A stretch of DNA of 64,000 bases from Sipunculus nudus (taxonomy: Eukaryota; Annelida; Sipuncula; Golfingiida; Sipunculidae), in contig CM049306.1 in assembly GCA_026874595.1 (NCBI GenBank), forward strand, positions 85,772,142 through 85,836,141, given 5' to 3'. The position numbers and the translations under genes were made by a program. Below are positions 35,969 through 50,100 of the stretch, piece after piece (the first letter of the stretch is position 1; each line of letters begins with the position of its first letter). The notes under the pieces are model-generated. The model did no database searches, was not told the DNA's origin, and saw only the letters and a program-made list of their open reading frames with translations.

Positions 35969-38104
35969 AGTATTATTATACAGAACAAGGTATTACCAAC
36001 AATTACTGTAACAGTAACATGGTAAAACAAACATTTGCATTAAAAATCAATTTGATATAGAACATTTAAATGTAATTTAAGAGTAATTTCTGTCAGCTTT
36101 GATGATACCTTCCAGGATGAATTAACCACCTTTTTTAATATATATATAACAGCCCAGATGAAGGTTAGGTATATGGAATAAACACAATTTCATCCCATGT
36201 TTATTGTAAGTTACTGTCTGTGTCAAACATCAATATTGGTCTTTAAAAATGTTTTAGTCAGTGGATCTATAATCTTCGGTATAGTGAATTAAAACAGAAA
36301 ATATATAAAATAAAGCTTTGTCAGGGTGCTGTTATGTTCCAAATGGTCCCTTTGAATCTTGGTGTAAACAAGGGCTGAAACAGATAACAACATTTTGGAC
36401 TTGCATGGGTACTCAAGATGCATTACCATTCTAAGACTGTTCCTCTGAAAACATAAATATATTAATGGATAAATTAAATATATAAGCATATAAATATATT
36501 ACACATAAATATAAAACATTATATATCTTGTGTCATCTATGAAACGAAAGAGCTGGTCCATCATTTGAAATGAGTGCCTACCAAATACCAACCCACAAAA
36601 TGGACAATGCAGCACTGAGATTAAGGGTCACTGTGGCTCACTCAGGCCAATCATAAGAGTACACCAGCTTGAAATTATGTGATGTATATATATTTGTATC
36701 CGCCAAAACAAAGTTTTGTGGATACTTTGTTTTTGACCGGGTTCCACCACTGTATTCGTTTCCGGAGAACTCCTCTGAGACTACTGGATTGATTTTTCTT
36801 AAACTTAACCCAATTATTGGGTCACATTGTAATGTTCTAAGGGCCAGTATAATAAACTGCAGCTCTCACTCTCTGTATTTCATCATGGTTATATAATATG
36901 TAAGGTGCAGGTGTTTAAGTAAATTGGGATTTTATGTATTCAAGTGTCAGACCTGAGTTGCTGGATATGTACATAATGACTGTAATTGCTTAGCCTTGAT
37001 TACATGGCAACTCTGTTCAGGCTAATTGCACTTTCATTCAGCTCCTGTGTAGACCTTTCTTTAATTGTATCTATTGTGACACATCAGGAAAATCTCTGAT
37101 TGTTAACACTATGTTCTATGAATCTTGCTGGGATACATGCGATGTGTTGGGCATCAGTTTCATAACTGGGGGCCAGCCCCTAAGCTTGGGCTGCCCCCTC
37201 TGCTCTATAGTTACAATAAAGAATAGTATATTCAACTCAGAGACTTGTAAGTTTGTCGCCAGTGCATCCTGGACCAGGTTATGATCCCTACAACATGTCA
37301 GCCGGTGCCTAACCAGTTGGCATTGACCTCTGACCTTTCCTTTATGCAGTGTGTCCATCTGCGCAACTGTGTTTACACATTGAACCACTTTTCTTTGGAC
37401 TCGTTTGACTGATCAGGCTGAAATTTTGCACCAGTGTAGCTTTTGGGAAGCTTTTTGGGTAGCTCACATAGCTCTTTATCATACAAGAAACTGGTTGCGC
37501 CAGCTGCAACCATTTTTGCGCTGTGGACATCTGTTTGTCTGCCTTAGGTTAAAATTACTCATATATATCTCTGCAGTGGTTTGACTAACTCACCTGAAAT
37601 TTGGCATGCATATACATCCTGGAGAGCTTTCTGATTTTATGACAGGTGGTACCACCTATATTCACGTTCATGCTGCAGATAACCATGTAATAAATCAGGA
37701 GTGGTTTGACGTATCTTCCTGAAATTTTGCATGTGTTTAGATCTCACACAGCCCTTTTTATAATACAAGAAACTGGTGGCACCACCTGCAACCATTTTTT
37801 CACAGCGTCCATCTGTTCGTCTCTCTTGGGTTAAAATTACTCATATCTCTGCAGTGGTTAGACTAATTCACATGAAATTTGGCATGCCTATACATCCAGG
37901 ATAGCTTTCTTTATTTTATTTATGTGGCGCCACCTACATTCACGTTCATGCTGCAGATATCCATGCTAATATCTCCGGACTGGTTTGACGTCAATCCATG
38001 CCTTACTTCACCTGTCCTACTCTGATTCTGGCAGATACACATAGTCGCTTGTCGACTACACATATTCTAGATATATATATAGTTGTATGTATATTATTGT
38101 ATAA

Positions 38105-38150
<46 letters not shown>

Positions 38151-41100
38151 TATAAATATTATATGTAAAACATGTATAAATAAAAACACATACATGTATA
38201 TAAATATATATACTGGTCTTTTTTATTTGTTTACGAACAGGTTTTAATAAGAAACTGTTACAAAAAATAAGCGTACTGTCAATATGTATAGGGATTGCTT
38301 TAAGTGTATCACAATAAGTTTTGTACCTGAACAAGCTGACGGATACACAGCCCTTATGTATATGGTAATGCAACTAGGTACTTACCGGTACTTAACTTTC
38401 TCCCAATGAAGGAAAAACATAAACAGAATAGAAATATACTGCAAATCATGTACATTTTAACAACTTGAAATAAGCTTTAATTATGTATTAATTGATTAGC
38501 ATGGTTTTAAGGTCCTATGGTATTCAACAAATATATATATTGCCTGTAGGTTTGCATCAAAATTGAGACATTCAAGCACACATACAAGTACTTAAATCCT
38601 AATTTTAAACTTGAGTACTTGGTTAGTAATCTTAGTATTACTCAGACCCAAGTACTCAGGTACTCCTTTCAAACCTAGTGTTTATCTCTGTGTTTACTCT
38701 GTATATTTTAGGTGTGGAACAGTGAACACATGTTCTCTGATGGCTCCTCTGCTGAGTCCTTCCTGAGTATACTGGACATGGGTTTTCTTATTGCTTATGC
38801 TGTGGTAAGTTACTTCTTAATGAATGATCAGGAGTAACTTTTTTAACATATAAACTTTATAATGCAGAGTTGAGTTTCACTGAACTTATATTCTTTTTGT
38901 TTATCATGAGGTTATTGCTCTCATATTTATATTTCTTTGCAGGGCCTGTACATCAGTGGTGCTTTAGGTGACAGGTATGTGTACCCTTTATAAAATTTAA
39001 AATCAGTGTTGAATACCAAACTGCAAAGTTATATCTCATCCTGAATAGGAAGTAATCTATTTTACTTGATAGGAACTAGGAAGGAATGACATTTCCTTGA
39101 GAAAAACAAGTAAGTATTGACTTTTGCTTAAAAAGAATTAGGAAGTAATGCCTTTCACTTGATAGGAACTAGGAAGTAATGTCTTTTTCTTGAAAAAAAC
39201 AAGGAAGTAATGTCTTTTCCTTGATAGGAACTAGGAAGTAATGTCTTCACCTTTATAGGAACTAGAAGTAATGTCTCTTAATAGGAACTAGGAAGTAATG
39301 CTTTTTCCTTGAAAGGAACAAGGAGTTTATGTCTTTTCCGTGATAGGAACAAGGAAGAAAAGTCTTTTCCTTGATAAGAACTGATGTCTTTGTTTTCCTT
39401 GATAAGTAGGAGGAGGAAATGTCTTTTCCATGATAGGAAGTAGGAAGTAATGTCTTTTCCTCAATAAGAACTAGGAAGTAATGTCTTTTCCATGATAAGA
39501 ACCAGGAAGAAATGTCTATTCCTTAATAGGAACTAGGAAGTAATGACGTGATTTTCCTTGATAAAAATGAGGAAGTACTGTCTTTCCCTTAATAAGAACT
39601 TGGAAGTAATGTATTTTCTTTATAAGAACCAGGAAGTAATGTCTTTTCCTTGATTGCTTTAAGTGTATCACAATAAGTTTTGTACCTGAACAAGCTGACG
39701 GATACACAGCCCTTATGTATATGGTAATGTCTTGATGTTCCTTGATAAGAAAGAGGAGGTAATGTTTTTTCCTTGATAGGAACTAGAAAGTAATGTCTTT
39801 TCCTCAATTAGGAGTGGGAAGTAATGTCTTTTCCTTGATAAGAACCAGAAAGTAAAGTTTTTTCTTTAATAGGAACTCAGAAGTCATATCTTTTCCTTGA
39901 TAGGAACTAGGAGGTAATGTCTTTTCCTTTGTAAGAACTAGGGACTCATGTCTTTTCCTTGATAGGAACTAGGAAGTAATGTCTTTTCCTTGATAAGAAC
40001 TGGGAAGAAATAACAGCTTATTACAGGCTCATTTAAATAGAGCCTTCTTTGCAGCTGTAATTTGCAGCTGAATATAATTTTAATTCTCTAGTTGATCACC
40101 ATGCCACAACTGCAAGAAATGAAGATTAACATAGTTTGTTTCATTTTTGTATCATGATTATGATTCAGCAACACATCTCTAATAATTTGAATATCTATTC
40201 ATTTTATTTTCAGATTTAATATCCGCTATGTGCTGGCAATTGGCATGACATCCTCAGCTGTGATGGTCAGTAACTTAACACTCATGTTGCTGGTAACAAA
40301 AAATGGCGTCATGTATATTTATCATTTTACATATTGATAAAAGCAAAAACCATTTTTTCTAGAATTTGAATTCACATCATTAAAGCAACAACATATTGAA
40401 GCCTTGAGTTCCCTCTGCCTTAATGGAAGTAACCCCATATTTTTTAAGCATGTAAATATAATTGTTGGATTTCCTGAGAATAGTGTGAACAGTGAACTTA
40501 AACATTTTCCCCTATAGTTCCTGTACATATTTCTACTTATATATTTCTTGAAGTAAGTACATAGGCTGTATAAAGAAATGTCAGTCAAATTATAAAGAAA
40601 CAAGTCTGCGTGGTGCAGTGATTACTCACCTGTTGCCTGCAACCAAGTGATAATAGGAAATAGACTATGAAGCATACAACTTTGAACATTAGGGCAAGGT
40701 CAGAAATAAATATCAGCTGCAATTCTTTCACTTGTGATAATAACTTAGAATGAATGTCAGTTTAGAAAATCAGCCATGTTGGAATTCCGATGAAAACAAT
40801 GGCATAGAAACAGAAAGAAAAAGTTCAGATATGCACAAAAAATGTGGACTTGAGCATGGATTAGAAAAAACTCATCATCCTGTGTCTCTACTCCCTTCAG
40901 GGGAGGTATAATGGTCCGGTTATCTTAGTAAAGAGACATCTGGTGGGGCAAATTGACATAACCATCAGCAATACAAACCAGTTTGAAGGGAGACCTTAAC
41001 CCAAGTTAATTAAAAATTTCTTTTATGCCCCCGCCACAAAGTGCAATGCTTGTAGATATTGGCCTAATTTTTGGTGTGTAGGTGCATATTGACCACTTAC

Positions 41101-44100
41101 AGATGGAGTTTGCGTTTTGTCCCGGTTGACCTACTTTGACCATATGACGGCTCCTGAGCATAGAAAATTTCATGAAAAATAGAAATTTTCATGATAAATG
41201 CACATGTACAGACTTTTTTGGGCAATGCTTGCAGATATTGGCCTTGTTTTTGGTGTGTGTGCAGATAATGACTAGTTACAGATTGAGTTTGTGTTTCATC
41301 CCGGTTGATGTACTTTTGATTGTATGATGGCTCCTGAACATAGAAAATTTCATGAAAAATAGAAATTTTATGATAAATGCACATGTATGGACGATGCCTG
41401 CAGATATTGGCCTGATTTTTTGTGTGTTGCTTGATCATGATAAGTTACAGATCAAGTTTGTGTTTTGTCACAATTAACCTACTTTTGACTGTATTATGGC
41501 TACTGAACAGAGAGAATTTCATTGACATACAAATTTTCATGATAATTGCACATGTACAGACTTTTTTCACAATGCTTGCAGATATTGGCCTTGTTTTTGG
41601 TGTTGGTGCATATTGACCACTTAAAGATCAAGTTCTCATTCTGTCTTGGTTGACCTACGTTTGACCGTATGAAAGCTCCTGAACATAGAAAATTTTCATG
41701 AAAATAAAATTTTTATGATAAATGCAAATGTATGGACCTTTTTTCACAATGCCTGCAAATATTGGCCTGATTTTTTTGTGTGTTACTGGATCATGACAAT
41801 TTACAGATCAAGTTTGCATTTTCTCCCAGTTAACCTACTTTTGACTGTATGATGGCTACTGAACGTTGAGAATTTCATATACATACAAATTTTCATGATA
41901 ATTGCACATGTACAGACCTTTTTCACAATGCTTGCAGATATTGGCCTTGTTTTTGGTGTGTTGGCGTATAATGACCACTTAAAGATTGAGTTCTCATTTT
42001 GTCTTGGTTTACCTACTTTTGACTGTATGACAGCTCCTAAACCTAGAAAATTTTACAAACTTTAACAAATATTTCTAATTTGCTCCAGGCGGGGGCATTC
42101 CTGTCATTCTGACACATCTAGTTTGATTTTATTATTTTTACAGGTGTTTCTGTTTGGATGCCTCAGTGGTTGGCTCCACATCTACAGTGAACCATATTAC
42201 ATCATATTTTGGGTACTGAATGGCCTGCTACAGTCTCTTGGCTGGCCTTCCATGATTGCTGTCATGGGCAACTGGTTCGGCAGAAGCAGGTAGCTACTCA
42301 TTTTAATCAAACAGAAAATCTGGTACATCATTCAGATATTTTACATATTTAACTAAATTTCAAAACTGTTGGAATGATGAATTTATCATTTGAAAATAAA
42401 AGATCTTACTTTCAGTGATAAGCAAGATATATTGATGTCACAAAATATTTCATGATCCAGGTTCTTTCAGCCTTTCAAACCTTAGGTCATACATAATCCC
42501 TAACGTCACCATTCACATTCTTGAACAAAGACTACAAACACTAATAGAAAGTGCAAATATTTCTTAAATAATAATACAAAATTTAAATAAAAGTCGAGTG
42601 CTGATATCTTCTTTCCTTTGAAGTCTTATGCACCCCAAGAAACTTTGACATCACTGAGTGGCCATTGAGTGACACTGTTAATTGGCTAGACAAGAAATAT
42701 AGAAAGTACAGTATATTAATATTCGACAAAAACATATGGGGGTTGAATTATATGTCTCCGATAGACCTTTTCATAAGGTTTAAGACTTTTTGTAGTCATA
42801 TTTGTGAATTTTGTTGGAAATTTTATAAATATACAGTACAGATACAGAACTTCTGGGATTATTAATATTAATTAATATCCTCTGCTTTAGTTATTAGTGT
42901 GTATGAAAGGAAAACTAAGAAATCATAAGAATAAGTGTGTTTGCTTACGTATACCATCATCACGTGGCTCCGGAACAGGTCCTTTTGTTCTTCAGCCCAT
43001 GCATTCCACCTTGTAATATGTACAAGCTCCCAGAACAAAATACAGAAATAAAAGTAGAAATATAAATCAAAGACTTGTTGACAATGGCCCTTCATCTACT
43101 CTGATTGCTGTTAAGACACTACTAGTGCTACAAGAAGTCAAATTGTTTTACTGTTAGAAGTGAACTTAAATAGGTTGTCTTCCCTCTCATTGAGAGCTGT
43201 GACAAAATGCAATGTGTTTTTGCTGGAAAGACGTTTTATAATCGTTCTGTCAAGGTGGGCGTCCAGGTGTCGTCATGCATCACGACCCCTTTGCTATACA
43301 CAGGGCACAAAAGTGATTCCTGCTGTGTTTTACTACATGCGAAGCACTGTCAATAAACACACACTGTGTAGGTTATATATAAAGTAGATGTGATGACAAT
43401 TAGTATTTAGACCATTAGCATAAATATTTGACAGAATCCTAAGAGGGACTTTCACTTACACGAATGTTAGTGTTTATTTCAGGCACATTTTTTGTGACAA
43501 TTGTCATCAAATTTAAGAAATGGTATCAGAGTATAACTCTCTTGGTTGAATATTAATAATGTTGGAAGAAAGCAGCTTTTAAAAATTAAATATATTTAAA
43601 ACCCACTTGACTCTTTCTGACAGTCGTGGTTTGGTACTGGGGATATGGAGTTCATGTGCTTCAGTCGGGAACATCATTGGATCATTGATATCAGGTGCTG
43701 TGTTACATGCCGGTTATGAGGTGAGCACCTTTCAATTATGGTATAAATTTATTAAGTAGTATTTTATTTCATATTTTATATTTATATGCACAGGTATATG
43801 TAAAAGATGAGATTGAAATGCCCAACAAGATTCATATTAAAAAGCAGAATGATTCAAATACCAGTTACATTTGAAGAAGAAAATTGTAAAACAAAGGACA
43901 TTTCAAGCTGGAACACTAGAGTGCCTATTACCTATAGGTAATTTAGGTATGACTGTCAAAAACAAGTTTAATTTGTTTTCAGTGCATTAACCATAAGCTC
44001 ATCAATAAATAAATTTTTCAATAGATTAAATTTTGTCAGGAATGTTGTGCACTGCCCTTTGCAGAAAATGTGATAACACTTAACAGTAAGACCTAATTTA

Positions 44101-47100
44101 CTAATGTAATTTCTTTATATTTCAGAAATATGTCACAGGAATACATTGTGTATTTTTTCATACATTTCCCTTCAAACATATTTGTTTCAGTATACATTTC
44201 TAGTGCCAGCAGCCATCCTGTTTGCTTGGGGCATTGTAACATTTTTCAGTTTGGTACCAAAACCATCAGAAGTAGGTAAGACAATTGTTATCTTTTAACT
44301 TAAGCCTGCTTGTGTTTAATAGACATGCAGAAGGGAGACTGATATTTAAAAAAAATAGTGCAGATTATCTTTTGTATAGCAAGTTAACTGTGCATTTAAA
44401 ACTGTACACTCTGTCTGCAGAGGTTATACCACTTTAATTTTACCTTAAAATCACTCGTTTTCAAGCGTCATGTTTCCTATACGTGCGTATCTCAAAAAGG
44501 TAACTTCAGTTACTTTGATATTTAGTTAAGTTGACCAGCGATGTTTTCAAACGCACCAGCAAATTGTGACATGGAGCGATGTCAACGTACGATGTGACGA
44601 AGATAATACCGAAGTAACCGGTATGAAAATGATTTGAATCTTCCGAGTAATTCCAGAAAATGGAATTTTTTCAAAAATTAAGAATTCAAAATATTACTTT
44701 TAGAATTAAAATATACAGTGACTTGAAATGGATCAGCAGAATATTTTTTCCAAAATATAATGACAAATCAGTAGCAAACGAGAATACGGCACGGAATATA
44801 AAATCTGTATAAACAGGCAGAGGTTCACCGGCCCTTACGTCTTCCCAAACTTCATGCTTGAGTGACCCTGCAAAAAAGTGTTATGATGTGTTTAAATAAA
44901 ATGCCCAAGGAATTTTTAAAGTGGACAGGAATGGCCGAGTCGCAACCTACGCGTGTTCATTTCTAGATGATTGCTTGATTGTCTTTTGTCAAATCATTCC
45001 ATAGCGAAAGTTGGTGCGGTTTTAAAGGGGGGTTCTTAGTATTTGAGCCCCTCGCGGTGTCTCGCCTGGAATTTCGGCGAAGTCTGGGTGCGGTTTTAAT
45101 CGGAAGTGCGGTTTTAAGTGGAGATTTTACGGTAGTACCAGTTACTTTGTATAACAAGATTCTTTGTTTCACCACCAGGGCTCATACAGGGCAACCAATT
45201 GTAATCAGACCAATTAGAGCGGGGCATTACATTGTGCATCCAACTCCCAAGCTTTAAATCTGATAGCCCAATCCAGTCTGGTTGGTCTGATTCTTGGCCC
45301 TGTGCCAGCCATAGTCTTGAGATCCTTAAATACTCGATACTCGCTAAACAAAGCAGGGGTTAAAAAGAGGGAGATCTGAAACGTCTGCTGTGTTAAACCA
45401 AGTGAAGAGTGTATTAAAACTGCACATTCTCAATTTGTGTAAGATTTGTAAATGTCATGAGGTATCAAAACTATATTAGTGGTAGATGTGTTTTACTCCA
45501 GTTTTACGTAGCTGTTTCTTGTAAAAATATTCTCATAGATTAAATATTTGAATTAATTTTCACCTTCCTGATACTTATAAATTATGAATCTTGGAGGGGG
45601 GGGGGGGGAACTAAAATTAACAAGATGATGAATATGTATTTGAGAATATTCCTTTATAATTTTCAGTGCTCCTGATTTTAAATGTTGAATTTTCTTCTTT
45701 TTTTTGCTGATTCATAGGTTTGCCTTCTCCTGATGAGGATGGTCCAGTTGCTCCATCTGAAACCAAGGTGATAAATGAGGAGGGTGAAGAGGAAAGTGAG
45801 TACACAGGTCATATATCTTTAACTAGTCATCTTTATGTGCAGCCTGATGTTTGTAATTCATCAAGCGGGATGTTAGAGTTCTCATGTTGTCATAAGAGTT
45901 CATAGCAAGTGATATCTCAGCTGAAATCTCCTCCCATTTACAGTGATTTGTAGAAACAACTGTGAAACAGGTAGCTTTTTAAGACCTTTAGAACCCCCCC
46001 TACCAATGGCTTTGAAGTACAACAGAGCTGAGAGCCAGCTGTGATTGTTGTCAGCTCTGTTTGTTGTTCACTCATAGGTGGCTGCTTGTAGTTATCAGTC
46101 ACAGTAGTTGTTGTTAAGCTATTCTCCAACTTACTCAGATGTCAAACAGCATGGGTGGGTGCAGTGCCATTGCATAATCAAATGTGATTAATCCAAGTTA
46201 ATTACATATTGTTTACACCTTGCAGTCACAGTACTTGATCAGTGGCCTGTGGCATGTACGCAGTCACCGGGACGTTGTTAGTTGGGAGGCAGGTTGTGCT
46301 GCAAACCTGTCTTTTATAAATATTTTTATTTGATACAAAATGAATTACATATACATACTGATATGGGAGAAAATTCAAACTGCGCTAATGCTGTAAAATG
46401 AAAAAAACACTAAAATTCAGTTACGTCAAATTAAGCACTTCCATGGTAATACTATATTACACATAAGATGCACAACATCTCCGGTGTACCAGTGGTCTAC
46501 TTCTGATTGTACAGTGGATTTCAGTCACCTAGAAATATAACAATGATGAAATGAAAAATATTACAAGGATAACACTTTTATTTTAATACATTTTTTTCAG
46601 GACCTTTGATACCTTCAGACAATACAGCAAATAATCAAGAAAGGCCTAAGGCTGTTGGATTCATTCAAGCATTTTTACTACCTGGGGTTTTATTGGTGAG
46701 TATAATATAAATATGTACAGCCATGCTGGTTCATCATATATAGAGATGGAACATGACTACTCAGAAAAAGTGGCTCAGTCCAAATGGGAGTTGAACCCAT
46801 GACCTTCCAAGTATAGATTGGCTGCTCTACCAAGGGCTACCGGAGATCCCTGACTCCACTGTGTATTATCACACTTTTATGGGAACCAGCAAAGTGGTGT
46901 CACTACTGTGACATCAGAGTACTAATTATGGGTCATGGGTTAGATTCCTATTTGGAATGAACCAACTTTTCTGTGTGTTCATGGTCCTTCTCTATAATAT
47001 GTTGCTAAGATTGTGAAAATGTTTAACAGTTTGCCGGGTTTGTTATTTTAAGAGCTTGATGAGATATGTAATTTAGAGTTTGAGGTAAACAAGGAAATTG

Positions 47101-50100
47101 AAGGAAGAACAGCAGAATTTCAATAAAATTCTATGATCGCCCAACAGTTAGAGCTACATTGGCAAGTTGCATCAATGTTATAGAATTATTCCCATTGATA
47201 CAATCAAGCACTTCAGATTACTACCCAATGTGTTGTTGTTAATCATAGGTCCACATTTCTTTGGGTAATAAGCTTGGAGATATTGATAACTTGTCCTTTG
47301 AGTTTGCAAGGTAAGAGTTGCTCAGAAAAGTAAACAAAACAAAAGTTTCATTTTATTAACAGTTGTTTATTTGATTTTTATGCAGATTTTCATGTTTGAA
47401 TATAAACTTTTTTCCTTTCAGTATGCACTGTCCTATGCATGCTTGAAGATGGTGAACTATGCATTCTTTTTCTGGTTGCCTTACTATCTGACTAACCGGT
47501 ATGGTTGGGCACAGTCGACAGCAGATGATCTGTCCATTTGGTATGATGTAGGAGGCATTGCTGGTAAGAATTAAAAACATAATATTACATTTTCATGAAA
47601 ATGTACTTCCCCTCTACACTTTCATCTGTTTTCTCTCCTTACAAGTTTACATATTTATTTAAGAGTTAATAAATACCACTTTTTAGCGAACCTGTGAGCT
47701 TATGCGATGGTGTGGAGTTGTCCGTCGTCTGTACATTAACCCATACTATCTTGAAAACGGCACGAATTAGCATCATGAAATTTTATGCATAAAATTAGTC
47801 ATCTAAAAAACTCTATCAGATTTTGCTTATTTTTTTGCTAACTGCATTTTCTTAGACTTTATAAAGAAAAAGCTAAAAAAGCTTAAAAAATCTTCTTCTC
47901 CGAATCTGTTCAGCCAAATTGTCCAATATTTTACAGAAATGATTCCTGGAACAATCTCTCTCAAGTTTGTTCGAATGGTTTAAGTTCGGTGATTTTTGGC
48001 CAAGTTACAGGAAGTTGAACTTAGTCATCTGTCCAAAAAAGCATACTAATTTACAATCTCAGAAATGGCTGGAGCTATCATCACCAAATTTTATGCCAAT
48101 GTTGGTCACATGAGTCATATCTGAAATTGAGGTATTGGTGGCACCACCTGCATTGGCCTTTTTGTATGGGGGTCATCAATGCCCGTATCATACTGACAGC
48201 TACAAATAACTTCTTCTCTGAAACGAAATGGCCAAATTGTTTAATATCGCACAAAAATGATCCTAGGGTAGTGCTTTCTGAAGTTTGTTCAAATGGTCTC
48301 AGTTCAGTGACTTTTGGCTAAGTTATGGGAAGCTGAATTTAGTCATATGCCATAACAGCCCATGTAAGCTAAGTGGCTACAAAAATCTTCTTCTCAAAAA
48401 CCACTGGGCCAAATTCTGAAATCTCACACATAAATTATCCTTAGATATTGATAATTCAAGTTTTTCATATGGTTTTGGTTCGATGATTTTTGGCTGAGTT
48501 ATTGGAAGCTTAATTTAGTCATATGCCATAACAGCCCATGTTAGCTGAGTGGCTACAAAAATCTTCTTCTCAAAAACCACTGGGCCAAATTCTGAAATCT
48601 CGCACAATAATTATCCTTAGAAGTTGATAATTCAAGTTTTTCATATGGTTTTGGTTCGATGATTTTTGGCTGAGTTATGGGAAGCTGAACTTTGCCATTT
48701 TGCTGTATTTTCCCATATGAGTTATAAACCTACAAAATGTTTTTCGACTGATGATACTGAGGCCAGTTTGTTTAATATTTTGCAAGAATAATTCCCTGAA
48801 TCATTCTAATAATAATTGTCTTTTATGGTTCCAAAACATGAATTTTGTCTGAATTATAAAGATTGAATTGAGTCATTTTACCATATATGTTAGCTGTGTG
48901 AAACACATACATCTAGCCTAGCACCAGTTTATCAGCATCCATTACATCATGCCTCTAGACATTTAGATTTCAGAATATCTATGGAAAATATTGACAAGAA
49001 TGTTTTTTAAAAGCTTTTAAAAAATGTAGATTAAATGATATTACATATCATCCGTACACTAACTCATAATTTCTCAGGAATAGCAGGAGCTACCATCCCC
49101 AAATTTTATGCAATTATCAGTCACATATCAAATGTTGATGGATTCAGCTTATTTTTGCCATCTGCATTTACTTAGATTTTACAGGGAAAAAGCTGTAAAA
49201 AACTTTAAAAGTCTTCTTCTTGTAAACAGTCCAGCCAAATTGTTCAGTATTTTACAGAAATGATCCCAGAGGCGAGCCGTCTCAAGTTTGTTCAAATGGT
49301 TTGTGTTGGATAAATTTTAGCAGAGTTACATAACAGGCCAAGATTGTGTATGTTTCTTGAATAGGTTGAGAAACTGCCAACTGTTTCAGATTTGGCAACA
49401 GATCAAGAGTTCATTCAGTGCAGCCAAATATAGGTCAACACTTCAATCAGTGCAGCCAAGCACAAGGCATGTGATCACCTCATGGGCAGCATGTGATCAT
49501 CTCATGGGTAGCATGTGATCACCTCATGAGTATCATGTGATCACCTCATGGGTGTCATGCCCCTCAGGGCTGCATATGGAGCCAATCTGTGAGCTTATGC
49601 AATTGTGTGGCTACTATTTCAGATTTGGCAATAGGCAAAAGGTCAGCCTGGATTTATTCATAGCTTTGGCAGACTGCCAACTGTGTCAGATTATGCAACA
49701 GGTCAAGAGTTCACTCAGTGCAGCCAGGTACAGGTCAAAAGTTCACTCAGTCTAGCCAGTTGCAGGTCAAGAGTTCACTCAGTGCAGTAGCCTGAGCCAG
49801 TAATTTGTCACAAAACACTCGGGGCAACAGCCTTTCTCACCTAAGCCTGGTCAGCCCCATGCAACAGACTCAAGGTAAGTTGGATGTATTGGCCTGATAT
49901 TCTGACTTGTCTATGTGTCTTTAATGGCTTTCTCGGTCACAAGACAGGTGTAGCCATCTACAATGACTTTTGCAAAGTGTATGTGCCTGCTTAACTCTTC
50001 GGAGGAATTTGATATATCAGCCTGAAATTGGGCATATTTATACATGTCAAATAGCTTTGTCGTATACAAGACTGGTGGTGCCACCTACAATAATTTTTGT

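Noticed and set aside
38375-38690. Further hAT-like element with GGTACTT/AAGTACTC words
   Set aside because: CAACTAGGTACTTACCGG and the AAACCTAGTG side are only loosely complementary and no 8-bp duplication was found.
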